Shown here piece after piece: positions 1-12,173 of a DNA stretch of 64,000 bases (positions are counted from its first letter, which is position 1; every line of letters starts with the position of its first letter). This DNA comes from Microdochium bolleyi (taxonomy: Eukaryota > Ascomycota > Sordariomycetes > Xylariales > Microdochiaceae): positions 868,001 through 932,000 of the forward strand of contig KQ964250.1 of the NCBI GenBank assembly GCA_001566295.1. The letters are read 5' to 3'. Made by a program: the position numbers and the translations under genes. Below the pieces are notes generated by a model. The model made no database searches, was not told where the DNA came from, and was given only the letters and a program-made list of their open reading frames with translations.

Positions 1-895
1 TAATTGCCGAGTTCGTGACGGAGGCTAAAAGATGTTGGCGTCACGTGGCGCGGGCTGCAACGACTAAAGTGGATTTTTGCTCAGGCCCATGCTTGACTCG
101 ACTCGGCGCCGCGACGGGGCACCGCGAGCACTTGACCTTCCGATGCCTATCGGCGCACACTTCGAATGAGATGAGCAATTGACGTGCCGGCCACCAACCA
201 CAGCCAGCCAACGCAGCTCTTATGCCGCCGGTCCGCTAGCCAGACCAGATCACAGCTTGCCTTCTCTCTTGTTGGCCCCAGTTGCAGATCCCAGCGGTCT
301 TCACCCTGATCCTTCCCTGCGCATTTCGGCCTGGCCAGCCGCGGCATCCACGACCCTGGAACGACAAGCCCTCACGCAGGCCTCGAACGATCCTACACCC
401 CGAGATCTGACTGCCACGAACCAACGACCCTGCGTCTTTGGAACACAACTGGCCTTTCCAAGTAGCACAGTTCTGGTCGGGGCCACGTAGCCACGCACAC
501 TCGACCACTTATACACACAGACATCCTTACTGTACGTCCCCGACCAGAGAGCCTCCCCAAGCCGCAGCAGCTCCACACATCCCTTCATTGGCCCGCACCC
601 CGGGCCTCCATCATCACCTACTGTACCACTGCACCATTGTACGCCCGACCCTCACGACATCCGTATAACGGCCCCGGCATCACCAGATACCGATTTATTG
701 ACGCGCCTAAATAGACCCGATGACTACTCCGCGTGCCACGCTTCGTCGGTGACCACGACTGCATCCTGATTCGACACATGCTATGGCCATGACCAGAGAT
801 CTTTCAGCTCTCTGAATATCTGATATTGCCACACCAGGGTCCCGATCACGAGGTCCGCATCTGTTCAAACCACCTAGCCAAGTCCGCATCGGCCA
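1..895. other. Upstream intergenic region, no gene seen
   Basis: No supported gene. The open frames here (for example 179-490 on +) overlap others on both strands, have no recognisable domain and look like chance. The part nearest position 896 is probably promoter and 5' UTR of the LSD1-like gene. Confidence 0.5.
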
Positions 896-943
896 ATGTC
901 TCGACCAAGACCGCGCACGCCTCGAGTCCTCTCTGAGCCATGA
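896..943 (+). promoter_or_regulatory. Upstream ORF (15 codons) overlapping the LSD1 start
   Basis: An ATG at 896 opens a 15-codon frame whose TGA stop (941-943) shares bases with the proposed LSD1 ATG (940-942), giving an ATGA overlap. If the mRNA begins upstream of 896, ribosomes would meet this ATG first and end exactly at the main start, an arrangement suited to reinitiation control. The geometry is read directly from the sequence; the function is inference, and the transcript start is unknown. Confidence 0.4.
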
Positions 944-3900
944 CGAAGCTTCAACGGCTCATCTCTCACGAGGAGGACTGGCAGAAGAGACTAGGCTTAG
1001 CATCGACAACAGCAGCGACAACTGCTCACCTAAAACAAATCGACACACACCTCGAAGCGATAACTGCCGCGAGTGGCAGGGACTTGGCTGCTGCTCATAA
1101 TCCGAAGCGTACCAGAACAGCCAACACATCGTGCTCAAGGTCGCCGAGGACAGAGCCCGAGATTGTGGTCCGTACAGACGGTATGGCTCTTGACAACGAG
1201 ACGGAGGCTGGAGGCTCGACCCCCACGAAGCACATCACAGACACGCAGTAAGTAACGCAACCAATCCGGGCTACGAGCCCATGGGCCCTTATGAGCTCGG
1301 AGGCGCCCCTCACTGCTGCTCGACTATACGCTTGAACTCTCGCACGTGTACATGGTTAGCTGTTTGGACTATGTTCTGATACGCATGGGCAGATCCGGTC
1401 AACTATCACACGAGCACGCCACTCGAAATCTTTTTGCTAGCGGCAACTACTGGGACATCTCGGTCAAGGCACCGGCGTCATTTGAGTCATCTGCTCTGTC
1501 GGAGCAGTCGGCCCTTACCTCGCCACCGTCGACGATACCACCGTCCAGCAAGGCAACAACTCCCGTCGATCTTCCTTCAAGCTCAAAAGAGCTGCCGCGG
1601 GCAGAGGCTACTGCCCGTCCAGAGCCCACCGTCAAGATCGAAACCACACCGGAAACGCTCCCGAGCCTGCCTACGCCTATAAGCCCCTTCAGAAAAGCCC
1701 GGAGGCAGACATTTGACGTACGACCAAGAATTTCAATTCCGACGGACCTCCTGCCTCACGAGTATGCGAATCAATGCATTGCTGCCGCGGAGTCCTCGCG
1801 CCTGAGCCCCTATGCGCTGCATCTGGAGGAATACCTGTTGCTTCGGGAACACATTAGCCACGCCCAGGTGACCACATATCTCAACATCCGCAATGGAATC
1901 CTCAGACTGTGGCTTCACAACCCTCGACTCGGAGTGGCGCGAGATGAGGCCGTCGGCTGTGCCAAAGATGCGCGATGGTTCGAGGCCGCCAGCATATGCT
2001 ACGACTGGCTCGTGCGCTCAGGCTACATCAACTTTGGATGCACTGAAGTCCCGACGTGGCCGAGAAAACGCCCTCCCAAAGGCAAGAGCTACAAGAAGGC
2101 CAAGACCATCGTTGTGATTGGCGCGGGCATGTCGGGGCTTGGATGTGCGCGGCAGCTTGACAGTCTTTTCAAACAGTACACTCGAGAATTCAACGATGGC
2201 GGCGAGGAGGCGCCACAGGTGATTGTGCTCGAAGGGCGTAGTCGCGTTGGCGGTCGGGTCTACTCCAGAGCCATTGACGGCAGTAAGAGCCAACGACCCA
2301 TCGGCTTCAAGGGTCGGCGGCATAGCGTGGAATGCGGTGGCATGATCATCACTGGATTTGACCGCGGGAACCCGCTGAACGTGTTGCTTCGAGGGCAAAT
2401 GGGCTTGCCATACTATGCGCTCCGACCTGAGACCACCTTGTACGACTCCAATGGCAAGGCTGTTGATGAGGCGCGGGACCGCCTTGTGGAGAAGCTGTAC
2501 AACGACTGCCTGGACAGAGTGAGCGAATTCAAATTCAAGATATCACCATCGAAACTCGTAGAGGGCTCCCGTGAGCTCATAGACGAGGGTCGCGACAGCT
2601 CCTCGGAGAGTTTGAAGACCATTGCGCAAGCTGAAGAGGCTATCGCCGCACTCCCTCAGGCCCTGCCCATTTCTGAACAGAGCCTGGCGCCATCAGTAAG
2701 CCTGGTGCCTGTCGCGACTGACCGGGCTACGGGAAGGGCTCACGTCGAGCCTGGCATCCCAGCGACACTTAAGGCTGCGTACAAAGCTCGATTACTGGGC
2801 TGGGCACTCAAAGATGGCGTCACAGAGGATGACGACCTCAAGCTTGATGATGCTGCTCACTCTCTCGATGCGACACTGGGATCGGTTGTCGATCTAGCAA
2901 TCTCGCAGTACAAAGACTTCATTGACCTGAACCCGCTGGATTTTCGGCTGATGAATTGGCATATTGCGAACCTCGAGTACAGCAATGCCACGAATTATCA
3001 CCAGCTCAGCATTGGTGGCTGGGATATAGACGCAGGTTACGAGTGGGAGGGCAAGCACACCATGGTCGTTGGTGGTTATCAGAGCGTGCCGTGGGGTTTA
3101 GGCCACGCTCCTTCACGCCTCGACGTCAGGAAGAACTCTGAGGTCAAAAGCATAACATATGATCCGGATGGGCATGGTCGTGGGAAAATCGAGTGCGTCG
3201 ATGGGGTGACGATCGATGCCGATTATGTCGTCTCCACGATACCCCTGGGCGTACTGAAGCACGGCAATGTGGAATTCAAACCACCACTTCCCTCGTGGAA
3301 GACCGGGCCTATCGAACGTCTTGGTTTTGGCATACTCAACAAGGTGATTTTGGTATACAAGGAGGCCTTTTGGGATACTAGCAGGGACATCTTCGGCATC
3401 CTGCGAGACCCACCGTCTCGACACAGCGTGGACCAGGCCGAATACGCCTCTCAGCGTGGGCGCTGCTTTCAGTGGTTTGACGTATCTCACACTGCGGGGG
3501 TTCCCGTTCTTCTCGGTTTGATGGCCGGCGATGCCGGCTTCGACACTGAGCATTCGTCCAACGACGATCTTGTCGCCGAGGCCACCCAGGTGCTGCGCGG
3601 CGTCTTCGGTGCTAAGGTGCCTGAGCCGGTGCAGTCCGTCGTCACCCGCTGGGGGTCGGACAGATTCGCGAGGGGCTCGTACTCGTCTGCGGGACCGACC
3701 ATGCAGCCCGAGGACTACAAACTTATGGCGCGACCTGTAGGCAATCTGTTCTTCGCTGGCGAGCACACGACCGGTACGCATCCCGCGACTGTCCATGGGG
3801 CGTACCTGTCCGGTCTCCGTGCTGCTTCGGAAGTGATGACTGCGCTCCTCGGGCCTATTCCTGTGCCGACGCCACTCGTGATACCGAGAGAGTCAGCCGT

Positions 3901-4594
3901 GGAATCTCTCAAGCGCAAGGCCGATAATCTCGACCAGTCTACTTCTTCCTCAGCTTCGGCATCACCATCGGCGGCCGCAAACTCTAGAGCGAGCAAGCAG
4001 GCGCGCATCGACGCCCACGAGATCGCAGCATGGGACCACATCCGGGCTATCATCGGCGGCGAGCGGCCCTGGCAGCCACAGAAGGTCGCAGGGAACGCAT
4101 ACCTCTTATACAGCAAGAAGTACTTCGAAGCTGCGCGGCAGCGCTGCATGGAAGGTCGTCGCCCCGGCAAAGGGAAGCCCAGCCCAAACGAGGTCCGCGT
4201 CATGACAAGCAAGATGTGGAAGGAAACTTCGCCAGAAACGCGGAAGCCTTTCGAGGATGAGGCGGCGGAGCTGAAGATTGCCCATCTCGAGTCGATAAGG
4301 AAGTGGGAGGAGGAGTGCCGAGAGTGGGATAGGAGGTATAAGGATATTAGAGCGGAGTGGGAGAAAAAGAACAAAGGCCCGCTTAATGGGGAGGACTCGC
4401 TGTTTGCCGCTGTTCAGCAGATGCCGGGAGGCGGTGTTGTCGTGGACCCGGCGCATCAGCCACAAGAAGAAGTGGTACCTGTAGGGGTGGGAGAAGAGGG
4501 AAGAGCGGTAAGGAGGGCGGCGCGCGGGAAAGTGAATAATTATGCGGAGAGCGATGATGGTGTCGACCGGGAGGAAGACGATGATGGTGAATAG
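940..4594 (+). CDS. LSD1: LSD1-type lysine-specific histone demethylase (SWIRM, amine oxidase, HMG box)
   Basis: FAD-dependent amine oxidase predicted to demethylate mono- and dimethyl lysine on histone H3 in the nucleus. Model: exons 940-1247 and 1393-4594 (intron 1248-1392, GTAAGT donor, CAG acceptor), 1169 aa. An in-frame stop at 934 supports a start at 940. A low-complexity N-terminus is followed by a SWIRM domain (about 219-319), the FAD-binding GAGMSG motif at 347-352, an amine oxidase domain, and a conserved lysine in FGILNKV (K753) matching the FAD-contacting lysine of human LSD1. A single HMG box follows (about 992-1075), then an acidic tail. The trailing HMG box is typical of fungal LSD1 proteins (fission yeast Lsd1/2, Aspergillus HdmA) and absent from the animal enzyme. 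Tail to tail with the ATP synthase gamma gene. Family assignment is secure; the exact start is less so. Confidence 0.93.
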
Positions 4595-5298
4595 TGGTAG
4601 CTAGCAGCGTCTGAGCATATCACCAACGGTTCCCTGGTTGAAGACATGAAGCGAAACATCTTCAGTTATACAGTCAGCTTTTGTGTTGTTTTACGATATG
4701 GAAAAGCAGATGCCCACTTTGGGCAGCACTTGTGAGGAAGTCGACAATGCTCTCTCCGAGCCTACTCATTCCAACATATAACTGTAAAGATCAAAATCAC
4801 AACCCTTCGGTATACCCGAGTGGCAGTGCTTACAGCGCACACACACAAGTTCAGCGACTGGAATGCTGGGTAGAGCAGTTGCTCCTAGGTGGGGGTCACT
4901 ATTCGTTGTCACAGTTTAGATCAGGAATAGTATATTGAGGGAGACATTGGTACACGTTTTGTTCAGGATTCTGCGCGGATAGGGTAACGTTGTGATACAA
5001 AGGGAAGATATCTTCCGCGAGCGTTCCCGCCCTTCCCTTTTCCCGACGAAGCCGAAACCAGACGGTGAATTCAAGTAGCATTTGGGTATTCTTAGAAGCC
5101 CCATCACTCCAGGCCTCATACGTCACGGCATCTCGCCGCACTCGCCGCTTTTACACGCTGGCGTGTATACCGATCTCAAAAGAGAAGGAGCGGGGAAATG
5201 GAGGAAGAAGGAGCTCTCTTGGAAATCTTGGGCCTTGCTTTTTGTTTTGGAGGGAGTCTATTATGAGGGAAGGGCAGAATAGTCTCATGTTTCGCTCT
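4595..5298. other. Convergent 3' region of LSD1 and ATP3
   Basis: About 700 bp between two convergent stop codons, presumably 3' UTRs of both genes. No ORF with recognisable content and no repeat seen. Confidence 0.5.
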
Positions 5299-6685
5299 CT
5301 ACATGTCCGCGGAAGCGGTGGCACCGGTGATAATCTCGACCAGCTCGCCGGTAATGACGGCTTGGCGGGTTCTGTTGTACAGAATCTGGTTCTTCTGGAT
5401 CATCTCGCCGGCGTTCTTGGAGGCGTTCTAAGAACAGGATGACGTTAGTTCCAAGCGTATATGAAAGCGAAATAGAAGACAAAAGACTGGGAATACTGAC
5501 ATCCATGGCGTTGCGGCGGGCAGAGATCTCGCAAGCATGGCCCTCGGCAAGAGCCCAGTACAGAGAGTTGGCCAGGGAGTACTCGCGGAGGTTGCCGAGG
5601 AGCTCCTCGTCGACCTCGAAGGCGGAGAAGTTGGGCGAGGCGGCGAAGGCCCCCTCGGAGAAGGCGGGGATGATGCTGGGCTCGTAGCTGGTGGCGTTGA
5701 GGAACTTGTTGTAGACGATCTTGATGTCGGAGTAATCGCCCTCGAGGCGGGTGACCTGGTCGGCGATGGCCTGGGCATCACCGAATGTAGGGACGTCCTT
5801 GCCGATGCCGGCGAAGCTGAGGACGATGTTCTCGGGGTTGGAACGGCTGAGCTGGGCGCGGGACTTCTCGCCGATGAGGACGAGGTCCGCGGCCTCACCA
5901 CCGGCCAGGGTGCGGCGCATGAAGCGGGAGAGACCCGAGTGAACACCACCGCAGAGGCCCTTGTCGGAGCTGCAGATGATGTATAGGGTCTTCTTGCCCT
6001 CACCCTCGAGGCCCTTGGTCTCAGCGGACTCGAAGACCTTGTTGGAGGTCTCGCCGTACGCCTTAGAGTCGTTCATGGCACGCTGGGCACGGGTGAGCTT
6101 GGTCGAGGCGACAATCTTCATCGTCTTGGTGATCTTCTCGATGTTGCGAATCGACTTGAGGCGGGACTCAATCTCACGCAGGGTCGCGTAGCCGGCAGCA
6201 GGGTTGGCAGCGCTATATAGTCAATGTTAGTGACTGACTTCTCCACTACTTCAAAGTTGCATTATCAAGGTCTCGTCTTGCGTCCAGTCCAGCCCTCTAC
6301 GCCTTCAGTCGGTGCTCGGTCGTAAAACATGTTGTCTTGCCAGTAGTTCTGCCTGCATGTATCGAGAATTGTGGTCGATTCGGCGGCGTGCCGGTGGTTG
6401 TGCGAATTGCCTCATGCCCCGGAAGTGACTTTGAGATGTGCTGCCGAAGTACGACGGACGGTGTTGCGAATCTGAGGCGTATTCCGTATGGGCTGTATGG
6501 CAATCGAAAGACCGAAGGCAGGCTGGCGTATCGAGACTGGTACAGGGACGGACGGACGGGCGGCTGGACGGACGGGCGGCTGGACGGACGGCGTGGGCGA
6601 TGCGAGAGAAGCATACAGCGACATACCGGACGGGAATAGCCGCAGCGCCAGCCCGGAGGGCCGGGCGAGCCGCTCTCACAAGCAT
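5299..6685 (-). CDS. ATP3: Mitochondrial F1-ATPase gamma subunit
   Basis: Central rotor-shaft subunit of the F1 part of ATP synthase on the mitochondrial inner membrane. Three exons on the minus strand: 6627-6685, 5501-6212 and 5299-5427, giving 299 aa, the normal fungal length. Introns are 6213-6626 (414 bp, GTATGT donor) and 5428-5500 (73 bp, GTCAGT donor, CTAAC branch site). Exon 1 encodes a basic leader without acidic residues (begins MLVRAARPAL), a mitochondrial presequence. The mature part has the conserved N-terminal helix (IRNIEKITKTMKIVAS), the SSDKGLCGG motif, and the C-terminal helix (ISARRNAMDNASKNAGEMI) restored by joining exons 2 and 3. Ends EIITGATASADM. Head to head with topoisomerase I across about 1.5 kb. 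The first intron is unusually long and contains a GC-rich tandem repeat. Confidence 0.96.
6550..6593. repeat. GC-rich 16-bp tandem repeat inside the first ATP3 intron
   Basis: Unit GGACGGACGGGCGGCT occurs at 6550-6565 and 6566-6581, with a third partial copy at 6582-6593, and GGAC copies just before. It lies wholly within the 414-bp intron of the ATP3 model. Confidence 0.8.
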
Positions 6686-8178
6686 GATGGCGGTTTATTT
6701 GAGGGGAGCCCTTTGTTCCAGCGACGGTACCGATTGACTGCGGAGCAGAGATGCGCGCAATCAATTGGGAGGATGACGAGAGTGGTGGTGGTGGTGACGG
6801 GGTTGCGGGAGTTGAGACGGAGAGGCTTTGTCAAATTGTCCCTGGCCTGGCTGAGCTAACCACAGCGAGAGCACTGCACGCAAGGCGGGCTCGGGCTCAC
6901 TCAAAGCTCTGCTAGCCTTCTCCTCGCGCGGTTTTCCAGCCGGGGCGGGCGCAGAAGACCCGGATTATTCTCGGCTGCGTCCCGCTGCCCCGCTGCACCT
7001 ACCTGGTACTGCTCAATCATGAGCCATGCTATGTGCCCTGTAGTTGATTCTCTTGTACTGAGTAGCTTAAGGTATGCTTCCGACAAACAGTAAGTGATGT
7101 GGACGTGAAGCACACTGAGCTGTCGGCTGTACGATAGTGAGGTGCTCGTTCTGTGCAGGTCCCTGAGCCTCCCAAACAAAGCTCTGGGACTGGTAGCTGC
7201 GGTGAACAGGAGACAATCAATCGTCTTGGAGCTATTCTAGGTGTCTTTGCTATTGACAAGAGCCTGTTGTCCGCTCTGGCACTCTCATTTGGGACCAACG
7301 AAACTCTATCCTGGTATCCAAAGAACCCTCAATTCTTCTGCAGGTATTGCCACGCTCCTGGCAAGTCATATCGTTCCATGCTGAGGTCAGGACGTGACAG
7401 CTGCAACTCCGTGGTGCCGACGCAGCTGACGCCAGCTGCACCCTCATTCTCGTGAAAAGAGTGGAGCCTCTTGCTACCATATTTTTGCTGGGAGGGACAG
7501 TCATCCTTGACCCATGCCAGCGAGGAGTGCGGTACGTACCTGCCTTGGTACTTGCTTGCTCGTGCATGCAAGTGGATTCCACAAGCACCCACTCAGATGC
7601 GCCGCAGCTTTTCTGATCGCCCAAGCTAGGAATCGCCTCGCGCAAGCACCAGTCTTCTCGACTGGCCTGGCTTCGTGCTCGCGCTCTCTCCTGGACACTT
7701 TTGCGCTCTCCCCTCTGCGAACGGCTCCGTCCGATAACTTGCCTGTCTGTCACTAGCTACCTCTACGTCGCTTTCCGCCCAACCCATCCCGGGCTCTCTT
7801 TCTCCTTTTCTGACACCCACTTGCCTCTTGACTGGGGTGGTGGACTGCGGTGTCGGCCACCTTCTCATCATTTTCACACTCGTGAGATTCCTGGGTCTGC
7901 GAGCCGTGCCTCGTCATTGTCAACAACCAGCTTCCACGGCCCGATCCGCCACTACCGGCTGCTCCTTCCCACGTCAGCACCGGCTCATATCGTTTGGCAC
8001 TCGATCTCAGAGCCCCGTCGCCAGCAGCGTATTCGACACAGACAACAGCCCTGACAGGCGCGTGCCCTGGCCTGGAGGCCTTCGTCCACAACATTCGCAC
8101 CTTCCACACCCGAGCCACGACTCGCGTCACGACCCAGCCATCTCAGCTCAATCTCGTTATCGAACTTCAACCTTCACA
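6686..8178. other. Divergent promoter region between ATP3 and TOP1
   Basis: About 1.5 kb between the ATG of ATP3 (-) and the ATG of TOP1 (+). No supported gene. The 500 bp before TOP1 is rich in pyrimidine tracts on the plus strand, as in many fungal 5' leaders. A near copy of the palindrome TACCTTAAGGTA lies at 7063-7074. Confidence 0.5.
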
Positions 8179-11100
8179 ATGTCTTCAGACGACGATATGC
8201 CTCTTTCGAGGTCCAATGGCCATTGTAAGTCAGCCTAAATCATCCACCCTTGGCTGGTGCCTACCACACAATGCTACCGCATTGGCTCCCAGCAAGCACA
8301 GCGTTCGCCGGCTTCGACTGGCAGGCGTGACAGCTTCACAACAATTGTTCCTGCCTGCTGTACCTTTCACGTGTGCATCACTTCGGAACAGGGCCCCCAA
8401 ACAGGCTAACACCACGCGTGCCCCAGTATCGAAAGCGAGAGTATCCAAGGCAGACGACTCAGCCATGGACATCGATCCGTCTGTGAAACTCGAGCCCGCT
8501 GGCATCTCAATCCGCAACGGCCCAGTCGAGGACGACGACGACGATGATGTCCCCCTAGTCAACGGCAACGGCAAGCGGAAGTCCCGCTCCTCGATCGCCA
8601 AAGTCAGCTACAAAGCTGATTCTGACAGCGATGACAATCGCCCGCTGGTATGAGTTGGAAATGCACCAGGATTGTTATGCCCCAGTCACTGACGTTCAAC
8701 AGGCGAAACGGCCACGCAAAGCGGTTGACTCTGACTCTGACGATGAGGTCTTGAGCCGCAGACGATCTTCGACGAAATTGCCTCCTGCGATCACCGAGAC
8801 AGCCAATATCGAGGACTCCGATGACGACGTTCCTTTGACTGCCAAGCTCGCTCAACGCAAGAAGGCCATCGAGAAGGCCGCCGAGAAAGCCGCAAAGAAG
8901 CCCGTAACGAAAAAGGCCGTCAAGGACGAGAGCGACGACGATGTTCCATTGTCTCGTACCAAAGCCCCTCAGCGCAACGGTGCCAAGTCCAAGTCGAACG
9001 GTGTCAAGAAAGAAGAGTCTGATTCCGACGCGCCCATACGCAGCAAGACCAAGACTTCTGCGGCTGCTGCCAAGAAGAATGCCACTGCCTCTGCTACAAA
9101 GAAGGCGGCCCCCAAGAAGGCTGCGAAGAAAGAAGAAAGCGCCGAAGCCGAGGCCGAGGACGAAGAGGGCGAATATGAGTGGTGGAATGCTCCAAAGAAG
9201 GAAGACGACAGTGTCAAGTGGACAACGCTTGAGCATAATGGTGTTTTGTTCCCACCGGAGTACGAACCACTTCCCAAGAACGTCAAGCTCTACTACGACG
9301 GGACGCCGGTCACCCTCCATCCTGAAGCCGAGGAGGTCGCTGGATTCTTCGGCGCCATGTTGCACTCGACACACAACGTCGAGAACCCGGTCTTCCAAAA
9401 GAACTTCTTCGCCGACTTCTCAGAGGTTTTGAAGCGCACAGGTGGTGCTAAAGACCGCGACGGAAATAAGGTGGCCATCAAGGAGTTCTCGAAGATGGAC
9501 TTCACCAAGATCTTCGACTATTACCACGCCAAGAGTGAAGCGAGAAAGGCTCGGCCTGCTGCTGAGAAGAAGGCAGAGAAGGCCGAAAGGGATAAGGCCG
9601 AAGCACCATACACCTTCTGCAAGTGGGATGGCCGCAAAGAAAAGGTCGGCAACTTCCGCGTCGAACCTCCAAGTCTGTTCCGTGGACGTGGTGAGCATCC
9701 TAAGACTGGCAAGCTCAAGCTCCGTGTCATGCCCGAACAAGTCACCATCAACATTGGCAAGGATGCTCCTGTGCCTCAGCCGCCGGAGGGCCACAAGTGG
9801 AAAGCTATTCAGCACGACAACAAGGCTACCTGGCTTGCAATGTGGCAGGAGAACATCAACGGCGCTTACAAGTATGTGATGTTGGCCGCGAACAGTGCCA
9901 TCAAGGGGCAGAGCGATTTCAAGAAGTTCGAAAAGGCTCGTGAGCTCAAGAAGCACATTGCTCGGATCCGTAAGGACTACGAGAGAGAGCTCAAGAGCGA
10001 GATCATGGCTGATCGTCAACGCGCCACGGCCATGTACCTCATCGACAAGTTTGCGCTCAGAGCCGGCAACGAGAAAGACGCGGAGAACGAGGCTGAAACC
10101 GTGGGCTGTTGCTCGCTCAAATACGAGCACATCACGTTACGGGAACCCAACACTGTCATCTTTGACTTTTTGGGTAAGGACAGCATTCGCTTCTACGATG
10201 AGGTCACAGTTGATCGACAAGTCTTCAAGAACCTTCGCATGTTCAAGAAGTCGCCCAAGAAGGATGGCGACGATATCTTCGACCGCCTCACGACATCACA
10301 ACTCAACAAGCATCTGGGCAGCTACATGCAAGGCCTGACGGCGAAGGTCTTCCGTACCTACAATGCATCCTTCACCATGTCTACTCTCCTCAAGAACCTC
10401 AAGGTCAAGAATCTATCCATACCGGAGAAAGTCAAGCTGTACAACGACTGCAACCGCGAGGTTGCCATTCTGTGTAACCACAAACGCACAGTCGGTGCTG
10501 GGCACGAGGCACAGATGGAGAAGCTCGGCGACCGGATCAAGGGCCTCAAGTACCAGCTCTGGCGCACGAAACAGATGATTCTGGACGTTGACCCGAAGCA
10601 GAAGAAGAAGAAGGGCGCCGAGTACTTCGAGCTGGACGAGAGCATCGACGCTGCCTGGGTCGAGGAGCACATCACCTTTCTTGTTGAGGAGCAGCGGACC
10701 AAGATCCAGAAGAAGTTTGAGAAGGACAACGAGAAGCTGCAGGCCAACAAGGAGAAGCCGATGCCAGATAAGGAGCTTAAGGAGCGACTGAAGGCCGTGA
10801 GCGAGCTCGAGAAGAAGCTGAAGAAAGAGCACAAGACCAAGAAGGTCGAGGCCGAAGGCAAGTCGCCGACAGTGGACAAGGTCGAGACCAACGTTGAGAA
10901 GATCGAGACGCGCATCAAGGCTCTGGAGCTGCAGGCTGCGGATCGTGATGGCAACAAGGAGGTTGCCCTCGGAACGTCAAAGATCGTAAGTCTCACCATA
11001 CCCACATGCTCTAACCCGACACGTACTAATAAGCGCGTTGACAGAACTACATCGACCCTCGTCTCACCGTCGTCTTCTCGCGGAAATTTGACGTGCCAAT

Positions 11101-11185
11101 TGAGAAATTCTTCTCCAAGACACTGCGGGAGAAGTTCAACTGGGCGATCAAGTCTGTAGAGTCTGACGACAACTGGGAATTTTAA
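8179..11185 (+). CDS. TOP1: DNA topoisomerase I (type IB)
   Basis: Nuclear enzyme that relaxes supercoils by nicking one strand through a 3'-phosphotyrosine link. Four exons: 8179-8224, 8427-8647, 8703-10985 and 11045-11185, giving 896 aa. Every junction has a canonical GT donor and AG acceptor and keeps frame; introns are 202, 55 and 59 bp. The first 200 or so residues are acidic and lysine-rich with repeated D/E-V-P-L-x motifs, the usual disordered nuclear-localisation region of eukaryotic TOP1. The core follows (YEWWNAPKKED, then KWTTLEHNGVLFPPEYEPLP). A long charged coiled-coil linker spans about 730-840. The catalytic tyrosine is Y852 in SKINYIDPRLTV, formed only when exons 3 and 4 are joined. 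Ends SDDNWEF. Head to head with ATP3. Confidence 0.97.
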
Positions 11186-12173
11186 GCGAAAGCGATAGCT
11201 GAGGACGACCTGACAAGTCGTCCGACTCAAGTCGCCTACAACAGGGCACTGTACACTTATATCATACACGTAACGCGGGGGGTTCGGGCCCCGCCGCGTG
11301 TCAGCCTGCGAGCAAATGCTCAGGAAGTACAGGATGCGGTGCCAGCCGAGCTGTCATTTTCGAGATGGCAGAGGAGACTTTGGCGACGGCATACTCTCTG
11401 GGACCCTCACATTTTCACCATGGGCGCCAATAACACGGATATTACATAAACCAGACTTAGCTTCTACGTGGCATTGCCATCAACACGCGCGTTGTATTTG
11501 GCGTCGAAAAGAATAAATCATAGCCATACATTAGATACTCTCGATGCTCCAGTGCTGAAATTGCAGGGCTGCTTGCTCTCAGTAGGATGTAAAGAGTGGA
11601 TCCGAGTGTGGGAAAAGCGGGAGGTTGGCCGGCCAAACAAAGTCAACAAGGGTGGCCGAGAGCCCGTATTGGCGCTCCGCCCAGGCCCAGCCTCGCGCTT
11701 TTGGCGCCGTCCGGAGGTGTGGCACGCCGGCGTGCCGGGCCAAAAGGGCCAAAGAGCTTGCAGCAGGCGCCCAGGGACTCGACGGGAGGATCCTTGTCGC
11801 AGGCGAGCTGCAGGGCCGACATGCGGCTGGGCTGCCTTGGCCGGACGATGACGACGTGGTGCCTGGGCCTGCCCAGGTGCCAGGCTCTGCCCCAAAGTCG
11901 AGGGGCTGGGCAGCCATTAAACCACCACGGCCTGCCTGCCTGCCTGCCAGACCTCGACTTCACGATCTCGCTCGACTCATCCTCTTTGGCCCGGCGTTGC
12001 AAGCGCCTGCTACAAGTCTCACCTCGTTCAGTGTCTACCTAGCTCATCGCACCGTCCACCCCAAAACTAAGACACTTCTGCCACGGCAACTCCCGCAGCA
12101 TTCCTGGGAGTGCCACGCCTGTCTCCTCGTACCGACTCGCATACATCTCGGCCCTACACCACACATCACCGCC
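11186..12173. other. Intergenic between TOP1 and the GH16 gene
   Basis: About 1 kb. The open frames on both strands at 11.5-12.0 kb overlap each other and carry no recognisable domain. Probably TOP1 3' UTR plus the promoter of the cell-wall gene. Confidence 0.5.
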
